Below, in pieces: positions 1 to 7,653 of a DNA stretch of 37,314 bases; position 1 is the stretch's first letter, and every line of letters begins with the position of its first letter. The stretch spans positions 1 through 37,314 of the forward strand of contig REEI01000073.1 of assembly GCA_007695145.1 (NCBI GenBank), read 5' to 3'. Made by a program: the position numbers and the translations under genes. The notes under the pieces were generated by a model. It searched no databases, was not told the DNA's origin, and saw nothing but the letters and a program-made list of their open reading frames with translations. The DNA is from Saprospirales bacterium. GTDB taxonomy: Bacteria; Bacteroidota; Bacteroidia; Chitinophagales; Saprospiraceae.

Positions 1-219
1 AACGTTGTGGAACCCATTTTTCTTAACGCCAAATCCTTGAAGGCCGGGAAAGGGCTATTGAAATTCGAAAATGTTCTGTCTCTTAAACTTTGCTTCCATT
101 ATTCAATTGATTGCTTTGATAACCTTCATCATTCAAGCTTATTATTTATTAGCCTAATTCGATCCTTCTGAACCAATAATCAGGAATACTTGTCTTGATG
201 TAGTTAAAAAAATATCTTC

Positions 220-1752
220 GTGAAAAAACTGCGACTTATCTTGGGAGACCAACTGAATGCCTCCCACCCCTGGTTCGACCGGGTTGATGATAATATATTG
301 TATTGCATGTTTGAAATGCGACAGGAAACTGATTATGTAGTACACCATATTCAAAAGGTCACTGCCTTCTTTGCAGCAATGCGCTTGTTTAAGAAAAAAA
401 TGACGAAGAAAGGTCACAACTTTGTTTACTTTGAATTGAATCATAAGAACAACCGCCAAAGTTTAAAGGAGAATCTTCGGTTTCTAATTCAGGAGTACCG
501 AATTCAGCGGTTTGAATACCAATTACCAGATGAGTACAGGTTGGATGTTGAGCTAAATGAATTTGTAGAGGAGTTGGATATGTCTGTAAAGGTTTCAGAT
601 ACAGCCCATTTTTACACAAAGAGGGATGAGCTTCAGGAGTTTTTTGGAAAGAGGGAATATCTAATGGAGCGCTTTTACCGGCATATGAGAGTAAAGCACA
701 ATGTTCTGATGGGTAGTGAGGAGGAACCCATTGGTGGGAGGTGGAATTACGACAAGGAAAATCGAAAAAAAATCCCTACAAAGTTACCAATTCCTGCTCC
801 AATTCTCTTTACTAGAGATGTCTCAGACCTGGAGAAAATGATCCATGATTCAGGGGTGAAAACTATGGGCCAATTGGAGGGTGGAAAATTGCACTGGCCC
901 CTAACTGCAGAGGAAGCTGAGGCCTGTCTTGAATATTTTGTTGAAGAGCTATTGTCTGACTTTGGAAAGTATCAAGATTCCATGACCGGACGTTCTGCTT
1001 TTTTGTTTCACTCCAGACTGTCTTTTGCGCTGAATGTCAAATTGATTGCCCCGAAAACTGTGGTGGAAAGGGTGGAAGCTGCGCTGGAGAGGCCAAACAA
1101 TCCCCCTGATATTGCACAGGTAGAGGGTCTCATCAGACAGATACTGGGATGGAGGGAGTACATGAGAGGCATCTACTGGGCACAGGTGCCGGGTTATTAT
1201 TCTAAAAACTTTTTTGAGCATAACCGATCTTTACCGAATTGGTACTGGACGGGAAATACAAAGATGAACTGCCTGAAAAGCTCCATCAATCAATCCCTGA
1301 AATATGCGTATGCCCATCACATTCAAAGACTCATGGTTACCGGAAATTTTGCCTTGCTCGCAGGTTGCTCACCTGATGAGGTGGATAGCTGGTACCTGGG
1401 AATTTATATCGATGCCATAGAATGGGTGGAAATCACCAATACGCGAGGTATGAGTCAATATGCCGACGGTGGTCTGCTGGCCACCAAACCCTATATTTCC
1501 TCCTCCAATTACATCAATAAAATGTCTGACTATTGTGGGAACTGCAAATATGACAGGAATATAAAAATCGGAGAGAATGCCTGCCCCTTTAACAGCCTCT
1601 ACTGGAATTTTTTGATCAGACACAGAGAAAAACTTGCGGGCAATCCACGAATGGGTATGATGTATCGACTGATTGATAAAATGTCCGAAAAGGAAAAGGA
1701 AAGCATCAATCAGCAGGCCAACCATTATTTGAAGGGCATTGAAAATCTTTAA
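220..1752 (+). CDS. Iron-sulfur (6-4) photolyase / bacterial cryptochrome, PhrB-like
   Basis: Predicted flavoprotein of the FeS-BCP branch of the photolyase/cryptochrome family, which uses light and FAD to repair (6-4) photoproducts in DNA. The N-terminal domain (about 1-130, beginning MKKLRLILGDQLN) is the Rossmann-like antenna domain; the C-terminal helical part (about 230-490) binds FAD. Four cysteines at 351, 439, 442 and 455 sit where the 4Fe-4S ligands lie in Agrobacterium PhrB (350, 438, 441, 454), and the His pair at 366-367 matches the catalytic histidine region of that enzyme. The length of 510 residues is normal for the family. The start is a GTG; no good ATG lies nearby upstream. 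It stands alone, followed by a tRNA gene on the same strand. Repair versus light sensing cannot be separated from sequence, but all ligands look intact. Confidence 0.93.
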   Translation: MKKLRLILGDQLNASHPWFDRVDDNILYCMFEMRQETDYVVHHIQKVTAFFAAMRLFKKKMTKKGHNFVYFELNHKNNRQSLKENLRFLIQEYRIQRFEYQLPDEYRLDVELNEFVEELDMSVKVSDTAHFYTKRDELQEFFGKREYLMERFYRHMRVKHNVLMGSEEEPIGGRWNYDKENRKKIPTKLPIPAPILFTRDVSDLEKMIHDSGVKTMGQLEGGKLHWPLTAEEAEACLEYFVEELLSDFGKYQDSMTGRSAFLFHSRLSFALNVKLIAPKTVVERVEAALERPNNPPDIAQVEGLIRQILGWREYMRGIYWAQVPGYYSKNFFEHNRSLPNWYWTGNTKMNCLKSSINQSLKYAYAHHIQRLMVTGNFALLAGCSPDEVDSWYLGIYIDAIEWVEITNTRGMSQYADGGLLATKPYISSSNYINKMSDYCGNCKYDRNIKIGENACPFNSLYWNFLIRHREKLAGNPRMGMMYRLIDKMSEKEKESINQQANHYLKGIENL

Positions 1753-1866
1753 TATCTTATATCATTTGTAGGACAATATTCCCCCCTTTTTTGGATTTGT
1801 TTACCCCATTTTTGCCCTGGGTGATAAAAATTTTCAATGAAGTTTTTCTGAATCCAATTAGTGTTG

Positions 1867-1874
1867 TACTTTTG
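1867..1874 (+). promoter_or_regulatory. Predicted -7 promoter box for tRNA-Ser
   Basis: The octamer TACTTTTG matches the Bacteroidota sigma-70 -7 consensus TAnnTTTG and lies 33 bases before the mature 5' end of the tRNA. Only a T-run, not a clear TTG, is present at the -33 position. Confidence 0.6.
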
Positions 1875-1907
1875 CGACCGCTGATGAAAGAATTGGCTGA
1901 AGTATTC

Positions 1908-1998
1908 GGAGGAGTGGCAGAGCTGGTTTAATGCACCGGTCTTGAAAACCGGCGTACTCGAGAGGGTACCGGGGGTTCGAATCCCTCCTCCTCCGCCA
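1908..1998 (+). tRNA. tRNA-Ser (anticodon UGA)
   Basis: Class II tRNA with a long variable arm. The seven-base acceptor stem GGAGGAG pairs with CTCCTCC, followed by discriminator G and an encoded CCA (1996-1998). The anticodon stem CCGGT/ACCGG encloses a loop with TGA at 1943-1945. The variable arm and the T-arm (GGGGGTTCGAATCCC) are regular. It reads UCA-type serine codons by the UGA anticodon. A TAnnTTTG box precedes it and a terminator follows. Confidence 0.97.
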
Positions 1999-2005
1999 AA
2001 TTGAT

Positions 2006-2040
2006 AACCCGGATCTCGGAAAGGAGGTTCGGGTTTTTTT
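2006..2040 (+). terminator. Rho-independent terminator after tRNA-Ser
   Basis: Outer stem AACCCG/CGGGTT with an inner CTC/GAG pairing, immediately followed by seven T residues, eight bases after the encoded CCA of the tRNA. Confidence 0.8.
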
Positions 2041-2211
2041 GTGCAACTCATACATTTACATCCCCTCAAAAATGGAGAGTCATTAAAATCGGCCCACCAG
2101 ATAACTTTGAAATGAACATTGCTTGTTCGAAGGGCAAATCAATTTCACTCAATCATGAATTAAGCGAAATTTTTAAAGGGACATGTTATTCAGTTGTTTT
2201 TGAAACTGGGT

Positions 2212-2238
2212 AAAAAGAAGCCTGGAATTATTCTAGGC
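2212..2238 (-). terminator. Possible terminator of the glycosyltransferase unit
   Basis: Read on the minus strand, arms GCCTaGAAT and ATTCcAGGC (nine bases, one mismatch) are followed by TTCTTTTT. The stem overlaps the last codons and stop of the glycosyltransferase gene. The short loop and the A-C mismatch make it weaker than the other terminators in the window. Confidence 0.45.
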
Positions 2239-3325
2239 CAACTGATAAAATTTCCTTAACCTTTTTTTTCTCAATTTCCCAATTCAGTTTTTTTGCAGCC
2301 CTACAAGCGTTGTGTTGGAGTTTAAGCCATTGGTCAGGGTGGTTGTGAAGTTTGAGAATTGCTTCGGCCAGCTCTTTAGCTTCATTTGACTCTAGAAGTA
2401 TGGAGAATCCATACTCTTCGTTGATTCTGCGGTATTCTGGAAAGTTCATAGATAGAGAGGGAACTCCAAAGGCCATGTAGTCAAAAAATTTATTGGCCAG
2501 GGAGAAGTAATAATTTCCACTGGAGGGGTCGAGGAGGTTCAACCCGATCCAGGCTTTTGTGGTGTGTTGTTGAAGTTCCTCAGGACGCAGATTTCCTGTG
2601 ATTTCAATGTTTTTCAGCCCGCTAAGCTTTACCTGGTTTTTGAGAGTCTCTTCCAGATCGCCCCCTCCGGCTAGTACGAGTTTGAACTGAGGTAAGTCTG
2701 CCATTGCTTCAATTGCAGCTTCCAAGCCTCTTCCTTTATTTAACCTGCCCTGGTATAGAATGATTTTTTTATCCGGCACCTTATGGGCAGCTGAGGGCAT
2801 GGTCGTAATTTCAGGTAGATTTTTAATCACGGAAAACTTTCTGTTTAGTTTCATGCCTATTCGGTCAGCCAGAGATTGGTTGACTGTCCAAAAAAAAGTT
2901 GCTGAAGGACCGAAGGTTTGCCCAACAAACCTCCAGATTTTTCTCACCAATGGCTTTTGTGCCAACTCGGGTACCTCCTCGAATATCTCGTGACAATCCA
3001 ACAGAAAAGGTCGCCGCTTGAGTTTGCTCAGCACCCAAATAGCAGGTAGAGTATCGTAATCAATGGCTCCCAGCAAATCGACCTTTTTAAAGAGTAAAAA
3101 AGCGATTAGCCTAAGTTGGAACTCAAGGTAGAAGAATGGACCTTTTCTGAAGAGGCAGTGCAGGCGGTATTGAGGGTAAGGTGCTTTAGTGATTGGAAGC
3201 GAATCTGGGAGTTTCCTGCCGACAATCGCAAATTGAGCCCCCTCCTCCGAAAGCGCCTTGCCAAGGCGCATCATTCGCTGGTCCATGCTCAAATCATTGG
3301 TAACTGCAAATATGATTTTTTTCAA
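2228..3325 (-). CDS. Glycosyltransferase family 4 (GT-B fold)
   Basis: A 365-residue retaining glycosyltransferase of the GT4 type, expected to move a sugar from a nucleotide donor to an envelope or exopolysaccharide acceptor in the cytoplasm. The N-terminal acceptor domain begins with KKIIFAVTNDLSMDQRM. The interdomain start of the donor domain is seen at KKIILYQGRLNKGRGLEAAIEAM, followed by KLVLAGGGDLEE. The C-terminal donor-binding segment holds the FFDYMAFGVPSLSMNFPEYRRINEEYG region, typical of the EX7E-type motif area. No signal peptide or membrane segment is obvious. It starts 23 bases after the recQ stop on the same strand, so it is probably co-transcribed, although no functional link is clear. 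Donor and acceptor cannot be named. Confidence 0.88.
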   Translation of the reverse strand: MKKIIFAVTNDLSMDQRMMRLGKALSEEGAQFAIVGRKLPDSLPITKAPYPQYRLHCLFRKGPFFYLEFQLRLIAFLLFKKVDLLGAIDYDTLPAIWVLSKLKRRPFLLDCHEIFEEVPELAQKPLVRKIWRFVGQTFGPSATFFWTVNQSLADRIGMKLNRKFSVIKNLPEITTMPSAAHKVPDKKIILYQGRLNKGRGLEAAIEAMADLPQFKLVLAGGGDLEETLKNQVKLSGLKNIEITGNLRPEELQQHTTKAWIGLNLLDPSSGNYYFSLANKFFDYMAFGVPSLSMNFPEYRRINEEYGFSILLESNEAKELAEAILKLHNHPDQWLKLQHNACRAAKKLNWEIEKKKVKEILSVGLE

Positions 3326-3348
3326 AGGCTCGTTTTTTCTGCGAGTTA

Positions 3349-5256
3349 TTACCTTCCCTTTTTCAAGCGAAAATACCTGTCACCGTACTCAATCCATTGT
3401 TCTGCCTCCAGGTACTTCAGGACGTTTAGAGTTTTTTTTCGCTTCACAATACTGACCGAATCCAGAAGGTGCTCCAGTGTTTGCTTTCCATTGCTTAGCT
3501 GCTTAAGTAAATGAGCTTTTAATTGAATCCTCTCTGATTCGGTCACTTCTTCAATATGCATTCCTCTGCAAAGGTCGCATTTGCCGCATTTCTCACCTCC
3601 TTTTTCATTGAAATAATGCAGTATGCTTAGCATGCGGCACTCCTCTTCTTCGGTATATGCTATCATCCCACGAACACGGGCAAAGGTTCTTTTTTTTAAG
3701 AAATCGTAAGTGTCACTATCAATTTTAAAATCCCATCTTCCTGCCCTGGGCTGTGTAAAAGTAATACGTGGGCGGTCGCTAGCCGGGATGTAAGTAACGA
3801 TTTTTTCCTTTTCCAAATGAAGGAGCGCCTTGTGGATTTTAGCGACGCTAGTCTTCAATTGTTTAGCGATCTGATTGAGATTTATGGCTACAAAAATGCT
3901 GAACAATCCTTCATAAGCCCTCAACATGGCTTTGATCAGAGGGTCAAGTGCCGGATTCTTTAACTGGTAATCATAAAGTGTCTCATTGTTGACTTCTATC
4001 ATCACCTTTGCGGGATGATGCAAACCGTCACTTAGATGAATGTAACCCGATCGCTCGATTATCTTTAGGGAGTTGAAGACGTCTACAGCTGAGAAATTGA
4101 ACCTGGAGGTGAATTCACTGATGTTAAAATCAAAAGACTCTCCCATGCCACCCCCCGGAATGACATCGAAAAATATACAAAGGGCCTTATAGACCCTTTT
4201 TATGGTGTCTTTCGATGGGAAGCCCGCCTTTGTGGAACTGAGCAATTGATCCTTTTCTTTTTGCCTGCAAAAAAGTATCGCATACGATTCCCTTCCATCT
4301 CTGCCAGCCCGGCCGGCCTCCTGATAGTATTCTTCTGGTCCTGTGGGTAAATCGAGGTGAAATACTGCCCGGACATCCGCCTTGTCGATACCCATGCCAA
4401 ATGCATTGGTCGAAACGATGATTTCCTTTTCCGAGCGTATGAATGCTGCTTCTACTTTTGCTCTTTGTTTGGAATCGAGACCTGCATGGTAAAAGGTAGA
4501 TGAAAACCCAGACTGCTCCAGTTTAAGGCTGAGCTCTCTCGTTTTTCTGCGGTTTCTCACATAAATGATCTTCGTGCCTTTTATTTTTTTAAGAAAAAAA
4601 AGTAAACGACCGAGTTTGTTTTCCTCGTCAATCACAAAAAAACTGATGTTGTCCCGCTTAAAGGTTTTTACGAATGTCTTGTAATTCTCCATTTTCAGGG
4701 AAACCGTAATGTCGCCGCGCACCTGCCGGGTAGCGGTGGCGGTCAGTGCCATACAGGGCACCCCAGGCAGGAGTTCCCTGACCTCTGCAATCCGCAGATA
4801 AGAAGGCCTGAAATCGAATCCCCATTGCGAGATACAGTGAGCTTCATCCACTATCAGTTGAGAGACCTTCATGTCTGGAAGTCTTGCTCTGAGTATTTCA
4901 GTTTGGAGGCGTTCGGGAGAAAGATACAAAAATTTGTAATTGCCATAAACGCAATTGTTCAATTCTCGGTCTATGTCTTTAAAGTGAAGACCGGAATGGA
5001 TAGCAATGGCAGGTATCTTTCGGTCTTTGAGTTGCCTGACCTGATCCCTCATCAATGCGATCAATGGAGTGACTACAATGGTTAGTCCCGATTGGATGAG
5101 CCCCGGTACCTGATAGCAGATAGATTTTCCTCCCCCCGTCGGAAGCAGGGCCAGGGTGTCATTGCCTTCTAGAATACTTTGAATGATGTCCTCTTGCAGA
5201 GGTCTGAATGCCGGATAACCCCAGTATTTTTGAAGTACTTCAACCGGTTGCATCAT
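3349..5256 (-). CDS. recQ: RecQ-family ATP-dependent DNA helicase (atypical C-terminus)
   Basis: Superfamily 2 helicase that unwinds DNA 3' to 5' during recombinational repair. Walker A TGGGKS (40-45), Walker B DEAH (137-140), the RecQ aromatic-rich loop CISQWGFDFRPSY (141-153), the SAT-equivalent TATAT (172-176) and motif VI QEAGRAGRDG (312-321) are all present. A four-cysteine zinc site lies at 540, 557, 560 and 563. In E. coli RecQ this site lies near 380-403, directly after the helicase core, so this protein carries an extra block of about 160 residues between core and zinc site. No HRDC domain is visible; the 635-residue protein ends in what may be a short winged-helix segment. Two ATG codons in tandem begin the gene. 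It sits 58 bases after the DUF6089 gene and 23 before the glycosyltransferase. Many Bacteroidota carry a second, canonical RecQ elsewhere, so this may be the paralogue. Confidence 0.93.
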   Translation of the reverse strand: MMQPVEVLQKYWGYPAFRPLQEDIIQSILEGNDTLALLPTGGGKSICYQVPGLIQSGLTIVVTPLIALMRDQVRQLKDRKIPAIAIHSGLHFKDIDRELNNCVYGNYKFLYLSPERLQTEILRARLPDMKVSQLIVDEAHCISQWGFDFRPSYLRIAEVRELLPGVPCMALTATATRQVRGDITVSLKMENYKTFVKTFKRDNISFFVIDEENKLGRLLFFLKKIKGTKIIYVRNRRKTRELSLKLEQSGFSSTFYHAGLDSKQRAKVEAAFIRSEKEIIVSTNAFGMGIDKADVRAVFHLDLPTGPEEYYQEAGRAGRDGRESYAILFCRQKEKDQLLSSTKAGFPSKDTIKRVYKALCIFFDVIPGGGMGESFDFNISEFTSRFNFSAVDVFNSLKIIERSGYIHLSDGLHHPAKVMIEVNNETLYDYQLKNPALDPLIKAMLRAYEGLFSIFVAINLNQIAKQLKTSVAKIHKALLHLEKEKIVTYIPASDRPRITFTQPRAGRWDFKIDSDTYDFLKKRTFARVRGMIAYTEEEECRMLSILHYFNEKGGEKCGKCDLCRGMHIEEVTESERIQLKAHLLKQLSNGKQTLEHLLDSVSIVKRKKTLNVLKYLEAEQWIEYGDRYFRLKKGR

Positions 5257-5314
5257 TGGAATTCAAGGCCTGGTTTTGATCCATACAAAAAATTTTTCCG
5301 GAATTGCGAAATGG

Positions 5315-6199
5315 TCAAAAGGAATAACATCCCGATCTGTTAGAGCGGCGGTTGCGCGATTGTCCAAGCCCAGTATCGAGAAAGTGATAGGAAAGAGTAA
5401 GTACAGTGAACACATATCCATCGTTCTTGTCGGGATTTCCTCTTTGGCCAGCCATATCCATGGGTTCCTGACCGAGGTACTCCCATCTTCTGTCACTCAA
5501 TGCTGCTGCCACCTCTCCTCTTTGTTCGAGCATGAGTGAATAGGGTACATAATCCAGACTAACATCGTCCAGATAATCTGTAAATGTCAGCCTGAAGCCA
5601 ATTTCAAAACCCAGGGTGAGAAATTCAGACAGGGCATATTTGAATCCAATACCCATTGGGATTGCTATTTGAGTAAGCTTGTAAAAGTCTCTTTCAGGGT
5701 AGGCATCTAAGCCTTGCCCTTCCGTCCCAAGGGGTCTGAGTTTTACCCACTGGTCTTCAAAAAAAGTTTCGGGATTGAATCTGAATGCTGCAATGCCTGC
5801 AAAAAGGTAGGGAGAAGCAGGTCTTCTTAAATTATAGGGCTCAAATCCCGGAAGATTGACGTCCATTCTCAATGCTACTTCTGTAATAGGGGAGCGAAAA
5901 TTGAGGTTTCGGGCCCTCCTTGCTTCATCTTTTGAAAATCTATCATCTGCACTGATGCGGCCATGTGAGATGGAGAGTCCCAGGTTGAAGGTGGGATTGA
6001 GGTGATACTTGACAAAGCCGGTCACATTCATGTGCATGTTATTGATTAGACCACTAGTTGTGTAGACTCCCAGGTCTCCGTAGTAGTTGGATGGCCCCCC
6101 TCCAATACCCACTTCAAAATGCTGGGCGACAGCCTTAGAACCCTGAGTACTCAGACCAATAGCGGCCAGTAATAACAATGTTTTTATGATCTTTTTCAT
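5315..6199 (-). CDS. DUF6089 (PorG-like) outer-membrane beta-barrel protein
   Basis: A 294-residue predicted outer-membrane protein with a signal peptide (MKKIIKTLLLLAAIGLS, cleavage probably near AVAQ). The mature part begins with HFEVGIGGGPSNYYGDLG, matching the N-terminal signature of DUF6089 proteins (glycine-rich strand, then NY-GDL), and has the family-like end RGNPDKNDGYVFTVLTLSYHF. Alternating hydrophobic beta strands run throughout. Members of this family include PorG of the type IX secretion machinery; whether this one is that component or a general barrel relative is not decidable here. It ends with a basic, serine-rich tail after the last strand (SRNRRSNRSGCYSF), which is unusual for a barrel. 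It heads the minus-strand unit with recQ and the glycosyltransferase, and may have a long structured leader. Confidence 0.75.
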   Translation of the reverse strand: MKKIIKTLLLLAAIGLSTQGSKAVAQHFEVGIGGGPSNYYGDLGVYTTSGLINNMHMNVTGFVKYHLNPTFNLGLSISHGRISADDRFSKDEARRARNLNFRSPITEVALRMDVNLPGFEPYNLRRPASPYLFAGIAAFRFNPETFFEDQWVKLRPLGTEGQGLDAYPERDFYKLTQIAIPMGIGFKYALSEFLTLGFEIGFRLTFTDYLDDVSLDYVPYSLMLEQRGEVAAALSDRRWEYLGQEPMDMAGQRGNPDKNDGYVFTVLTLSYHFLDTGLGQSRNRRSNRSGCYSF

Positions 6200-6361
6200 A
6201 GGTTTTATTAATGTTTTAATGTTAGAAGCTGATCTGACATTCTGTTTATGAACATTTCAAGGGCAAGCTTGTCATTATTTTTTTATAATCATGCTCTCCT
6301 CATCCCTATCTGAATTGTCTGAAAGTTCAAGTGTACAAACCATCTATCACCTTGTCATTTC

Positions 6362-6418
6362 TCAGGATCGCCTGGATACTTTATCTCCCGGCCTTCGGCC
6401 ATGCATGTTTAACGGGAG
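6362..6418 (-). ncRNA. Candidate structured leader RNA or small RNA (unassigned)
   Basis: On the minus strand, CTCCC (6418-6414) pairs with GGGAG (6389-6385), enclosing a tight GGCC-GAA-GGCC hairpin (6400-6390), and is followed by a second hairpin CAGG-CGAT-CCTG (6374-6363). These GC-rich stems stand out in AT-rich intergenic DNA and lie inside the predicted 5' leader (about 250 bases) of the DUF6089 gene. I could not match it to a known riboswitch class. It could be a regulatory leader, a small RNA or chance. Confidence 0.25.
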
Positions 6419-6460
6419 CTACCTACTATTCAGTTTGCAGAGATTGAGTTAAATGACCTA

Positions 6461-6468
6461 CAAATATA
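6461..6468 (-). promoter_or_regulatory. Predicted -7 promoter box upstream of the DUF6089 gene
   Basis: Minus-strand TATATTTG matches TAnnTTTG. It would start a transcript with a leader of about 250 bases through the hairpin cluster to the ATG at 6199. No clear -33 TTG was seen. Confidence 0.35.
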
Positions 6469-6816
6469 GTAAATTCAGAGAATCCGGAGTGCTTGTTGTA
6501 TATTGTCATGCAAAACTCAAATTCCTTTTTGCCCATTACCCACATAACCATTAAAAGATATGTCCTTTTAATTCAATCAAAGCTGATGCATGACAGCGCG
6601 GCTTGCCAGCATTCAAGATATTTGAAAAAATGCTGTAATGGGTGAAGAATTTCTGTAAAAGGATTTTAAATCCCGGGAGCCAGGGAAAGAAAGGAGTCTA
6701 AGGTCATTCAATTGTAATTTTTCTTATGATAGGTTGATTGAAAGTAAGATTTCGACTCTTCCGCTTTTCCACCACCTTTAATTGCTTTTGGGGATTATTA
6801 GGTTCAGGGATTTGGG

Positions 6817-6824
6817 TATCTTTG
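6817..6824 (+). promoter_or_regulatory. Predicted -7 promoter box for the DUF3109 gene
   Basis: TATCTTTG followed by CC matches the Bacteroidota TAnnTTTG consensus and lies 49 bases before the ATG at 6873. No clear -33 element was seen. Confidence 0.55.
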
Positions 6825-6872
6825 CCTATCAGAGACTTCCTGGAATGATATTTTGAGAGAATAAAGGAACCC

Positions 6873-7463
6873 ATGATCTTATTAGACAATTTGTTGATTC
6901 ACCCCGATGTACTAAAGGAGGCATTTACTTGTAATTTAAATGCTTGCAAAGGAGCCTGTTGCAGTGCAGGTGATTATGGTGCGCCATTGGATATTGAAGA
7001 GGAAGAAAAAATCAATGAAATACTTGAGGTGGTAATGAGTTACTTGCCTGAGAAAAATCAATCTGCCATAAAAAATTCCGGAAGTGCAACATTTTTCAAG
7101 GGTATGAGTAAACGGGGGACCATTTTAATGGAGAATGGCTCCTGTGCATTTCTGATTCAAAAGCCTGGCAAAATTGGAAAATGTGCCTTTGAAAAGGCTT
7201 GGGAAGAAGGTGAGACAGATTTTCGAAAGCCCATTTCCTGCCACCTCTATCCGATACGCATAGAAAAAAATGAAGTTGTAGGAATGGACTACATCAACTA
7301 CGACAGGTGGGAGATATGTTCAGCAGCCTGTGTTTTGGGAAAAAGCTTGAAGGTGCCTGTTTTTGAGTTCTGTTCCGAGGCTTTGGAAAGAAAATACGGG
7401 CCGGAGATAATGGAAAGGCTCAGGGAGTTAAAAAAAGCGCTTGATAGTGACAATAACATGTAA
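6873..7463 (+). CDS. DUF3109 cysteine-rich protein (YkgJ-like metal-cluster fold)
   Basis: A 196-residue cytoplasmic protein of the DUF3109 family, which is widespread in Bacteroidota and uncharacterised. It is rich in cysteine: 20, 25, 29, 30, 91, 104, 123, 149, 153 and 167, with the N-terminal cluster C-x4-C-x3-CC followed by SAGDYGAPLD and a later SCHLYPIR segment. These resemble the cysteine pattern of the YkgJ/UPF0153 group, thought to bind a zinc or iron cluster. No signal peptide or membrane segment is present. The gene has its own TAnnTTTG box upstream and about 190 bases separate it from the ppiD-like gene, which has its own promoter. The biological role is unknown. Confidence 0.85.
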   Translation: MILLDNLLIHPDVLKEAFTCNLNACKGACCSAGDYGAPLDIEEEEKINEILEVVMSYLPEKNQSAIKNSGSATFFKGMSKRGTILMENGSCAFLIQKPGKIGKCAFEKAWEEGETDFRKPISCHLYPIRIEKNEVVGMDYINYDRWEICSAACVLGKSLKVPVFEFCSEALERKYGPEIMERLRELKKALDSDNNM

Positions 7464-7563
7464 ATCAATCCGATAGGCTAGTTTAGACATCAAGGAACTT
7501 CCCAAGAAAAATCTGGCCTAAAACATAATTTTTCAGCGATATTAAACAGTTGAATAATTTATG

Positions 7564-7594
7564 TTTGAAAAAACATCCAAAGGCATTACCTTTG
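7564..7594 (+). promoter_or_regulatory. Predicted Bacteroidota promoter for the PpiD-like gene
   Basis: A full promoter: -33 TTTG (7564-7567), a 19-base spacer, and -7 TACCTTTG (7587-7594), the spacing and sequence known for Bacteroidota sigma-70. A six-base inverted repeat, CAAAGG (7578-7583) and CCTTTG (7589-7594) with a five-base gap, overlaps the -7 box. A further TATGTTTG at 7560-7567 overlaps the -33 box. Confidence 0.75.
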
Positions 7595-7653
7595 CAGGCT
7601 GAAATTTTAACGATATTTCTTTAACAGCATTTAAAGCACATATTTTATAAATA

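Larger units (their letters stand above)
6200..6872. other. Gene-free region between divergent DUF6089 and DUF3109 genes
   Basis: About 670 bases with no supportable ORF. It holds a TAnnTTTG box on each strand (6461-6468 minus and 6817-6824 plus) and a cluster of hairpins at 6362-6418. The rest is AT-rich with nothing recognised. Confidence 0.6.

Noticed and set aside
1-219. Open frame in the first 171 bases, and a possible minus-strand gene start at the left edge
   Set aside because: The translated stretch looks like random AT-rich sequence and no family was recognised; a gene cut by the left edge cannot be shown.
2001-2213. A 70-residue ORF after the tRNA-Ser
   Set aside because: It starts inside the tRNA terminator region and shows no protein features.
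6704-6889. A 61-residue minus-strand ORF before the DUF3109 gene
   Set aside because: Its composition is low-complexity and lysine/asparagine-rich, and it overlaps the promoter and start of the DUF3109 gene.
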